37,041 nucleotides of DNA, taken from Desulfobacteraceae bacterium (lineage in GTDB: Bacteria > Desulfobacterota > Desulfobacteria > Desulfobacterales > Desulfosalsimonadaceae). How positions within the stretch are numbered: the first letter of the stretch is position 1; each line of letters begins with the position of its first letter. Location: NCBI GenBank assembly GCA_021737545.1, contig JAIPDT010000009.1:1-37041 (forward strand). Direction: 5' to 3'. The notes beneath the pieces were generated by a model. The model made no database searches. It saw only the letters and a program-made list of their open reading frames with translations, and was not told where the DNA came from. Positions 30,390 to 37,041 of this stretch are shown piece by piece. The translations under genes were made by a program, and so were the position numbers.

Positions 30390-31933
30390 AGCTTTCAGAA
30401 CTCATAGCTGCGGTAGACGCGGAGAATCTTAAAAACATATCCACACATGGCGCCGACTCCGGGGATCCGGAAGTAAGCGGAATCTATTACCGTTCCGACA
30501 TGGTCAAGCCCGGGGGGGTGTTCGTGGCTCTTGCGGGCCAGAGGACCGACGGGCATGATTTTGTCGAAGATGCATTGGCCCGCGGGGCAGTCGCGGTGGT
30601 GGTACAACAAACCCTGACTGTCCGTACCCGCATAATAGAGGTAAACAATACGCGCCGGGCGCTCGCACAAATGGCCGCGGTTTTTTACGGAAATCCTTCA
30701 GAAAAGATGACCCTTATAGGGGTGACAGGTACCAACGGAAAAACGACCACCGCTTTTCTGTTGGAACATATTCTGGATGTAGCGGGATTTTCGACGGGTG
30801 TAATCGGCACCGTCAACTATCATTATGCCGGCAGAACCGTAAAAAGCGGGCTGACTACCCCGGAGGCACCGGATCTGCAGCGCCTGCTGGCTGAAATGGC
30901 GGAAGCCGGGGTTTCCCATGTTATACTGGAGGTCTCATCCCACGGCGTGAGCCTGGACCGGATTGCAGGGTGCAGATTTGCAGCGGGTGTTTTTACCAAC
31001 CTGAGCCAGGACCACCTTGATTTCCACAAAGATATGGATGATTACTGGGCTGCCAAAAAGCGGTTTTTTACCGATTACCTTCGGGGAGTTGGGGCTTTGG
31101 CTGTGATCAACGTGGATGACAAAAAAGGACGCGAACTGGCCTCGGTGTTAGAAGATCTCCGGCGGGTACCCGTGGGGCTGTCGGATGCCGCCAGGATCAG
31201 AGCTTCCGAGCTCCGGTTCGATCAGGCCGGCAACTCGGGCCGCCTGCATCTTAATGGAGAATCTTTTCCGTTTCATTCTTCCATGCCGGGGCGTTTTAAT
31301 CTTGAAAACATTCTGTGTTCAGCGGGTACGGCTTTTGCCATGGGTGTTTCTTCTGAACAAATACGCGAAGGGATCGAGACATTTGTATCGGTTCCGGGAC
31401 GCCTGGAACGCGTTCACAACACACTGGATCGGCACGTATTCGTGGATTTTTCACATACCCCGGCGGCTCTTGAAAACGTGTTATTGACTTTAAGGGAAAT
31501 CGTTGACGGCAGAGTAATCTGTATTTTCGGCTGCGGCGGGGACAGGGACCGGGGCAAGCGTCCCAGGATGGGAGAGATTGCCATGCGTTATGCCGATCTG
31601 GTGGTGGTTACTTCGGATAATCCGCGCACAGAACCTCCGGAGAAGATTATTGAAGATATTGTAAAAGGAATAACCGGACACCAAAGGATCGCCCCGGAAT
31701 CGTTGATCCGGGATTTGGAGTCGGGAGTCTTTACAGTAGAAGCAGACCGCAGACGGGCCATCAGGCTTGGAATCCGGGCTTCAAAACCCGGAGATGCGGT
31801 TTTAATTGCAGGCAAGGGGCATGAAACCTATCAGATTATCGGAGAAGGCACCGTGGCCTTTGACGACCGGCTGGAGGCCGAGCAGGTGCTTTCATGGGAT
31901 ATGAATGACGTTGCCGATACCGTGGACTATTGA
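30386..31933 (+). CDS. murE: UDP-MurNAc-tripeptide synthetase
   Basis: 515-residue Mur ligase that adds the third peptide residue to UDP-MurNAc-L-Ala-D-Glu. ATP site GVTGTNGKTTTAFLLEHI (about residues 112-129), TTPEAPDLQRLL, EVSSHGVSLDRI, the HTPAALENVL region, GCGGDRDRGKRPRMG, and SDNPRTEPPEKI, the DNPRxE motif that goes with meso-diaminopimelate specificity. It overlaps ftsI by 4 bases (ATGA) and murF by 29 bases. Confidence 0.95.
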   Translation: MKLSELIAAVDAENLKNISTHGADSGDPEVSGIYYRSDMVKPGGVFVALAGQRTDGHDFVEDALARGAVAVVVQQTLTVRTRIIEVNNTRRALAQMAAVFYGNPSEKMTLIGVTGTNGKTTTAFLLEHILDVAGFSTGVIGTVNYHYAGRTVKSGLTTPEAPDLQRLLAEMAEAGVSHVILEVSSHGVSLDRIAGCRFAAGVFTNLSQDHLDFHKDMDDYWAAKKRFFTDYLRGVGALAVINVDDKKGRELASVLEDLRRVPVGLSDAARIRASELRFDQAGNSGRLHLNGESFPFHSSMPGRFNLENILCSAGTAFAMGVSSEQIREGIETFVSVPGRLERVHNTLDRHVFVDFSHTPAALENVLLTLREIVDGRVICIFGCGGDRDRGKRPRMGEIAMRYADLVVVTSDNPRTEPPEKIIEDIVKGITGHQRIAPESLIRDLESGVFTVEADRRRAIRLGIRASKPGDAVLIAGKGHETYQIIGEGTVAFDDRLEAEQVLSWDMNDVADTVDY

Positions 31934-33356
31934 AGATATACTGGCCGCAACAGACGGAGAATTGGTCAGCGCCACCGATGTGGCGGTTTTTTCCGGTCTG
32001 GCCATTGATTCCCGCAGAATCCGGGAAAACGAGGCTTTTGTGGCAATACCCGGCCAGAGGCACGACGGGCATGATTTTCTTTCCGGGGTGGTGGCCTCGG
32101 GAGTGAAATGCGTAATTGTCCGGGATGACAAGGTAACTATGCTTCCGATTTCGCAATGGAGGGCTGAAAAAGTGGCATGTATAGCAGTTAAAGATACCAT
32201 AAAGGCGCTGGGGGCCATGGCGGCTTATCAGTGCCGACGTGCAGAGGTTTCAGTTGCCGCGGTGACCGGTTCAAACGGAAAGACCACCACAAAGGAGATG
32301 ATAGCTGCGGTGCTGGGGCGGTGCTACAACGTGCTTGCCACTCCGGGTAATTTCAACAACGAGATCGGACTCCCCCTGACTTTGCTGCAGCTTGCTCCTG
32401 AACACCAGGCTGCGGTCGTGGAGCTGGGCATGAATCATCCCGGAGAAATCGCCGGGCTTTCGGCTATCTGCAGGCCTGATATCGGCGTGATAACCAATAT
32501 CGCCCCGGCCCATCTTGCCGGGCTCGGCAGCATTAAAGCGGTGGCCGCGGCCAAGGCCGAGATCATGGAAAACGTAAAGCCCGATGGCGCTATGGTTTTA
32601 AACTCGGACGACGATTACGGAAGCTGGCTTGCATCGCAGACAGACCGCCGGGTCATGTTCTACGGCTGCGGGGATGACGCCGATATTCGGGCTGAAGATA
32701 TCGGGCAGGATGAAAACGGGCTGTGCTTCACCCTGGTACTGCCCGGGCAATCCGTGCGGGTTGAGCTTCGGGTAAGGTGGAGCTTTATGGTCCACAACGC
32801 CCTTGCCGCGGCCGCGGTCGGGCATTTGATGGGCGTTTCCGCAGAAGATATCGCTGCGGGTCTGGCGGGTTTCCGGCCGATTTCCGGCAGAATGGCCGTT
32901 TACAGGACCGAGTCGGGAGCTTACATCATCGATGATACATACAACTCCAATCCCGGTTCCATGGAAACGGCAATAAAATCTCTTGCCTCATTGGGCGATC
33001 GGAAACGCGGGATACTGGTGGCCGGCGACATGCTGGAGCTTGGAGAAGCCGCGGCCGGGCTTCATGAAGATATCGGCCGTCTGGCGGCTATTTCCGGTAT
33101 CAACCGCCTCTATCTTGCCGGAGAGTTCGCATCGAGGGTGGCCTATGGAGCCCGCTGTGAAGGGATGAAAGGCATGGACATTTTCGTGGGGAGCAGGGAC
33201 GACATCGTAAAAGATTTGCAACGCCGGCTGGAATCCGGAGACTGGATACTGGTAAAGGGTTCCAGGAGTACCGGGATGGACGAAATTGTCGCCCGTCTCA
33301 CTGCGAACGCCCGCATCCATGCTACAGATTCAGCCGGGCAGGAGGCGGAAAAATAA
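31905..33356 (+). CDS. murF: UDP-MurNAc-tripeptide:D-Ala-D-Ala ligase
   Basis: 483-residue Mur ligase attaching D-Ala-D-Ala to UDP-MurNAc-tripeptide. N-terminal [31 protein letters not shown] loop [66 protein letters not shown], and [18 protein letters not shown] 31905 lies inside the end of murE, giving translational coupling. The TAA stop overlaps the mraY start by one base. Confidence 0.96.
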   Translation: MTLPIPWTIEDILAATDGELVSATDVAVFSGLAIDSRRIRENEAFVAIPGQRHDGHDFLSGVVASGVKCVIVRDDKVTMLPISQWRAEKVACIAVKDTIKALGAMAAYQCRRAEVSVAAVTGSNGKTTTKEMIAAVLGRCYNVLATPGNFNNEIGLPLTLLQLAPEHQAAVVELGMNHPGEIAGLSAICRPDIGVITNIAPAHLAGLGSIKAVAAAKAEIMENVKPDGAMVLNSDDDYGSWLASQTDRRVMFYGCGDDADIRAEDIGQDENGLCFTLVLPGQSVRVELRVRWSFMVHNALAAAAVGHLMGVSAEDIAAGLAGFRPISGRMAVYRTESGAYIIDDTYNSNPGSMETAIKSLASLGDRKRGILVAGDMLELGEAAAGLHEDIGRLAAISGINRLYLAGEFASRVAYGARCEGMKGMDIFVGSRDDIVKDLQRRLESGDWILVKGSRSTGMDEIVARLTANARIHATDSAGQEAEK

Positions 33357-34435
33357 TGATCTATAATCTGCTATATGCCCTGCATACCGAGATATCCGCG
33401 TTTAACGTGTTTCGCTACATCACGTTCCGCACTATTTATGCGGGGCTGACCGCTTTTCTGATCTGTTTTGTGCTTGGTCCGTGGTTGATACGTATACTCA
33501 AGGAAAAACAGATCGGACAATATGTCCGCAGAGTCGGGCCGGTTTCACACCGGGACAAGGCGGGAACCCCCACCATGGGCGGGGTGCTGATGCTGCCGGC
33601 AGTCCTGGTTTCCGTTTTGCTGTGGGCGGACTGGACCAACCTTTATGTGTGGATCGTGCTTTTTATTACAGTGAGTTTTTTTCTGATCGGATTTGCAGAC
33701 GATTACCTGAAGCAGACCCGGAAGCGCAACCGGGGGCTAAAGGCCTGGCAGAAGTTTTCGCTGCAGATACTTGTTGCAGCACTGGCGGGATTGGTCCTGT
33801 ACATGAGCCCGGATTTTTCCAGCAGTATCACGGTCCCGTTTTTCAAGACCATAACTCCGGAGCTGGGCCTCGGCTACATACCGTTTGCGGTACTGGTAAT
33901 CGTGGGAACCTCCAATGCTGTAAATCTTACGGACGGCCTGGACGGGCTTGCCGTCGGGCCGGTCATCATTGCCTCGGCCACCTACATGCTTTTTGCATAT
34001 GTTGCCGGCCATGTCCGTATCGCTGAGTACCTTCAAATAAACTACGTAGTAGGGTGCGGGGAGGTAACCATCCTGTGCGGGGCCCTGGCCGGAGCCGGGC
34101 TGGGGTTTTTGTGGTTTAATACATACCCGGCAGAGGTGTTTATGGGAGACGTGGGCTCTCTGCCCCTGGGCGCGGCACTGGGTACCGTGGCTGTGATTAC
34201 CAAGCAGGAAATTCTGATGGTGATTGTTGGAGGGGTATTCGTGGTGGAAGCGGTCTCGGTAATCCTGCAGGTGGGATATTTCAAGCTCACGGGAGGCAGA
34301 CGTATTTTTAGGATGGCGCCTCTGCATCACCATTTTGAGCTCAAGGGATGGGCCGAGCCGAAAGTGATAGTGCGTTTCTGGCTCATTGCCATCATGCTGG
34401 CACTGGTGGCCATAAGTACACTGAAATTGCGGTAA
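33356..34435 (+). CDS. mraY: Phospho-N-acetylmuramoyl-pentapeptide transferase
   Basis: 359-residue polytopic inner-membrane enzyme that makes lipid I by moving phospho-MurNAc-pentapeptide to undecaprenyl phosphate. About ten hydrophobic segments; diagnostic stretches are [43 protein letters not shown] (catalytic aspartates), [15 protein letters not shown] and the [15 protein letters not shown] loop. Start ATG 33356 follows GGAGGCGG and overlaps the murF stop. Confidence 0.97.
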   Translation: MIYNLLYALHTEISAFNVFRYITFRTIYAGLTAFLICFVLGPWLIRILKEKQIGQYVRRVGPVSHRDKAGTPTMGGVLMLPAVLVSVLLWADWTNLYVWIVLFITVSFFLIGFADDYLKQTRKRNRGLKAWQKFSLQILVAALAGLVLYMSPDFSSSITVPFFKTITPELGLGYIPFAVLVIVGTSNAVNLTDGLDGLAVGPVIIASATYMLFAYVAGHVRIAEYLQINYVVGCGEVTILCGALAGAGLGFLWFNTYPAEVFMGDVGSLPLGAALGTVAVITKQEILMVIVGGVFVVEAVSVILQVGYFKLTGGRRIFRMAPLHHHFELKGWAEPKVIVRFWLIAIMLALVAISTLKLR

Positions 34436-35830
34436 GTGACTAAATTAATGGAACTTGAGGGCAAAAAAATTACAGTGGTCGGCCTGGGCAAGACCGGACA
34501 AGCCCTGGCGCAATTTCTGCACCGGCGAAAAGCCATGGTCACTGTTACCGACAACGCCGCCGAGGCCCGGCTGGGTGATGCCCCCGCGGCACTGCGCAAA
34601 CTCGGAGTGCGCCTGGAACTCGGTTGCCACAAACCGGGTGCTTTTGATGAAGCGGATCTGATAGTTTTAAGCCCGGGCGTGCCCCATACTATTGATCCGG
34701 TTGAAAATGCACGCAGATCCGGGGTGCCGGTGATCGGAGAAATCGAGCTGGCCGCACGGTTTATAACCGCGCCCGTGGTGGCGGTAACAGGAACCAACGG
34801 CAAATCAACCGTGACGCGCCTGATCGGGGATATGCTTGAAAGATCGGGTCAGTCAGTGTTTGTGGGCGGCAACCTGGGCACGCCCCTTATATCTTATGCA
34901 GATTCAACACAGGCTGCAGACGCGGTTGTTGCTGAAATAAGCAGCTTCCAGCTCGACACTTCGGAGTCCTTTCATCCGGCCGTGGGCGTGCTGCTGAACA
35001 TAACTGCAGATCATCTGGACAGGTATCAGGATTTGCGCTCCTACGGCGCATCCAAGGCAAAAATTTTTTCACTGCAAACCTGCGATGACACTGCGGTGTT
35101 AAATGCCGCAGATCCGTTGGTAATGAAACTCACGAAAAATATCAGTTCCCGCAGGTGCCTGTTTAATTCGGATACTTCGGCGGACTGCTGTGCATGGACT
35201 GGCAAAGGCGGGATAAGTGTTTTCACCCCGGCAACGGGCCGGGCAGAGATTGTCTGCGGTGATAATTTTTTGCCGGGGCGGCACAATCTGGAAAACGCCG
35301 CCGCTGCTGCTCTTGCAGCTTTTGCCGCCGGCGCGGACCTCGAAGGGGTTCGTGACGGGCTAAGGGAATTCAAACCGGATCCGCACCGCATGCAGTGGGT
35401 GGTATCCGTTAACGGGGTTGATTATTACGACGATTCCAAGGCTACAAACGTGGATGCTGCGGCCAGGGCTGTTGAGTCTCTGGGCTCGAAGGTGATTTTG
35501 ATCCTGGGCGGCCGGGACAAGGGCGGCGGCTATGCAGGCCTTGTCATGCCCGTGAAAAAGCATACAAAAGGATTGGTGCTTTTTGGAGAAGCTGCGGATT
35601 CAATTGAGCGGGAACTGGGAGGAATTGTGGAAACCCGGCGTGCAACGTCCATGGATGAAGCCGTGGCGCAGGCAAGTAAACTGGCTGTGCCCGGAGAGGC
35701 GGTCCTGCTTTCTCCGGCGTGTGCGAGTTTTGACATGTATGAAAGTTATGCCGAAAGAGGCGCCGATTTCCAACAAGCGGTACACAGGCTTGGAAATGAC
35801 AAGGATGGAAAACAGCGAGGAAAAAAATAA
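34436..35830 (+). CDS. murD: UDP-MurNAc-L-Ala:D-Glu ligase
   Basis: 464-residue Mur ligase adding D-glutamate. ITVVGLGKTGQALAQFL at the N-terminus, VLSPGVPHTI, ATP loop AVTGTNGKSTVTRLIGDM, GNLGTPLI, EISSFQLDTSE, NITADHLDRYQDLRSY and the LILGGRDKGGGYAGL region. The track uses GTG 34436 directly after the mraY stop; ATG 34448 (MELEGKKIT) is an alternative, with neither start having a strong ribosome site. It overlaps ftsW by about 35 bases. Confidence 0.95.
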   Translation: MTKLMELEGKKITVVGLGKTGQALAQFLHRRKAMVTVTDNAAEARLGDAPAALRKLGVRLELGCHKPGAFDEADLIVLSPGVPHTIDPVENARRSGVPVIGEIELAARFITAPVVAVTGTNGKSTVTRLIGDMLERSGQSVFVGGNLGTPLISYADSTQAADAVVAEISSFQLDTSESFHPAVGVLLNITADHLDRYQDLRSYGASKAKIFSLQTCDDTAVLNAADPLVMKLTKNISSRRCLFNSDTSADCCAWTGKGGISVFTPATGRAEIVCGDNFLPGRHNLENAAAAALAAFAAGADLEGVRDGLREFKPDPHRMQWVVSVNGVDYYDDSKATNVDAAARAVESLGSKVILILGGRDKGGGYAGLVMPVKKHTKGLVLFGEAADSIERELGGIVETRRATSMDEAVAQASKLAVPGEAVLLSPACASFDMYESYAERGADFQQAVHRLGNDKDGKQRGKK

Positions 35831-36926
35831 GCCGGGAGTCGGGGGACCCGATCCGGTGCTGCTATTTGCGACAATGACGCTTTTGGGCATCGGCGTGGCA
35901 ATGGTTTACAGTGCCAGCAGCGAGCTTGCCCTTCGGCATTACGGAAACGAGTATTATTTTTTTTCCAGGCAGCTGTTAAACGCGGCACTGGGGTTTTCCG
36001 GCATGCTGGCCCTGGCCTTTATTCCGTATAAGGTATTTAAGCATTTGAGTTATGTGCTGCTTTTCGCCGCAGTGGCGCTGCTTTCAGCAGTGCTGGTCTC
36101 GAACGCCGGCCATTCAGCCGGGGGGGCGACGCGTTGGCTGAAGCTTGCGGGGGTTTCTTTTCAGCCCGCGGAATTTGCCAGGCTGGCGCTGATAGTATTC
36201 ATGGCCTATTCGCTGACAAAAAAGCAGGGAAGGGTGGCGGATCCGTCGATAGGTTTTCTGCCCCATTTTCTGATCCTTTTCTTATTTACGGTTCTGATAC
36301 TGCTTCAGCCGGATTTCGGAACCGTGGCGCTGTTCTGGATGCTGGCGTGGACAATCATGTTCGCGGGCAGAGTTCCGCTGCTGCACCTGGCATCGGCCCT
36401 GATCCTTGTATTGCCTGCTGCGCTGTGGCTGCTGGTTTCCGCCGATTACAGGCTCAAGCGCTACATGACCTTTCTGGACCCATGGAAATACCCTTTAGAC
36501 GAGGGATACCAGATTATACACTCGCTTATGTCATTCGGCTCCGGAGGTATTTTCGGCAAGGGGTTCGGCGAGGGATATCAGAAGCTGTTCTATCTGCCGA
36601 CGCCTCATACCGACTTTATCTTTTCCGTGATCGGCGAAGAAGGCGGACTGATATGGGTGCTTTTGGTGGTGGGACTCTACATGGTGATTCTGGTGCGGGG
36701 GATGAGGATTGCCGCCACAGCCAGTGACTGTTTCGGGTCTCTTCTGGCATTCGGAATTACGGTATCCGTTGCTTTGCAGGCCATTGTCAATATGGGGGTG
36801 ACCCTGAGCCTGCTGCCGACCAAGGGGCTGACTTTGCCGTTTTTAAGCTACGGCGGCTCATCATTGGTCTTTAATCTTGGATGCATGGGCATCCTAATGA
36901 ACATCGGCACCGCGAGGCGGAAATGA
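35796..36926 (+). CDS. ftsW: SEDS-family septal peptidoglycan polymerase FtsW
   Basis: 376 residues from ATG 35796 (the track's 447-residue frame begins inside murD and is rejected). About ten membrane segments; family marks include VYSASSELAL, GGATRWLKLAGVSFQPAEFARL, LLQPDFGT, YQIIHSLMSFGSGGIFGKGFGEG, KLFYLPTPHTDFIFSVIGEEGGL and the C-terminal LPTKGLTLPFLSYGGSS. It polymerises glycan strands with FtsI. Its stop overlaps the next start (ATGA). Confidence 0.95.
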   Translation: MTRMENSEEKNKPGVGGPDPVLLFATMTLLGIGVAMVYSASSELALRHYGNEYYFFSRQLLNAALGFSGMLALAFIPYKVFKHLSYVLLFAAVALLSAVLVSNAGHSAGGATRWLKLAGVSFQPAEFARLALIVFMAYSLTKKQGRVADPSIGFLPHFLILFLFTVLILLQPDFGTVALFWMLAWTIMFAGRVPLLHLASALILVLPAALWLLVSADYRLKRYMTFLDPWKYPLDEGYQIIHSLMSFGSGGIFGKGFGEGYQKLFYLPTPHTDFIFSVIGEEGGLIWVLLVVGLYMVILVRGMRIAATASDCFGSLLAFGITVSVALQAIVNMGVTLSLLPTKGLTLPFLSYGGSSLVFNLGCMGILMNIGTARRK

Positions 36927-37041
36927 ATACTTTCGGCACCGAAGAGTCAGGGAAAACAGAAACAGCAGGCCGGATCGTCTTCCCGGATACTCCGCTTGAC
37001 TTGGTGATTGCCGGGGCCGGCACGGGCGGGCACCTGTTTCC
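36923..37041 (+). CDS. murG: UDP-GlcNAc:lipid I transferase MurG (5' end only)
   Basis: ATG 36923 overlaps the ftsW stop. The 39 visible codons end with LVIAGAGTGGHLF, the N-terminal glycine-rich loop of MurG, which converts lipid I to lipid II. The first ~25 residues form an unusual extension before that loop. The gene continues past the window. Its position after ftsW is the standard dcw order. Confidence 0.9.
   Translation, partial: MNTFGTEESGKTETAGRIVFPDTPLDLVIAGAGTGGHLF

Noticed and set aside
36134-36727. 197-residue plus-strand ORF
   Set aside because: Out-of-frame shadow inside ftsW.

Overview
The window looks like a chromosomal segment of an anaerobic Desulfobacterota (sulfate-reducer-type deltaproteobacterium). 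Gene content suggests this: a four-subunit 2-oxoacid:ferredoxin oxidoreductase, a tungsten-type aldehyde:ferredoxin oxidoreductase, a fused 3-hydroxyacyl-CoA dehydrogenase/enoyl-CoA hydratase, several acyl-CoA ligases and TRAP plus Liv-type uptake systems. No rRNA or other taxonomic marker is present, so the genus is not determinable by reading.

Region 1 (1-23.3 kb) is a catabolic cluster transcribed almost entirely on the minus strand. In transcription order it runs: LuxR-type regulator; Liv-type ABC importer (binding protein, two permeases, two ATPases); aryl-alcohol-type Zn dehydrogenase; aldehyde:ferredoxin oxidoreductase; PaaK-type CoA ligase; AMP-forming acyl-CoA ligase; acyl-CoA dehydrogenase; thiolase; HAD/ECH fusion. 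After a plus-strand periplasmic rhodanese and an IS200 remnant come a second AMP-forming ligase, PorGDAB and a TRAP binding protein that runs off the left edge. Together they read as import of an organic (probably aromatic or other cyclic/branched) acid, alcohol or aldehyde, oxidation to the acid, CoA activation and side-chain beta-oxidation. The substrate is inferred, not shown.

Region 2 (about 23.4-25.1 kb) is a patchwork junction: a ~120-bp promoter-bearing repeat that also occurs at 12.97-13.10 kb, an RND-exporter fragment cut at both ends, a eukaryotic-type S-adenosylmethionine decarboxylase gene (minus strand), and a spacer with a 123-bp near-palindrome, a 3x7-bp tandem repeat and a second palindrome.

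Region 3 (25.1 kb to the end, plus strand) holds a beta-CASP metallo-beta-lactamase RNase-like protein with a terminator-like hairpin, then a canonical tightly overlapping division and cell wall (dcw) cluster: mraZ, rsmH, ftsL, ftsI, murE, murF, mraY, murD, ftsW and the start of murG. It is preceded by a promoter and three 10-bp-spaced boxes resembling MraZ operators.

The points most worth a second look are the eukaryotic-type AdoMet decarboxylase, the duplicated promoter/operator module at two transcription-unit heads, the IS200 remnant that supplies the stop codon of the HAD/ECH gene, and the unexplained large inverted repeats in spacers. No clearly new multi-gene system (defence, CRISPR, phage) was seen.
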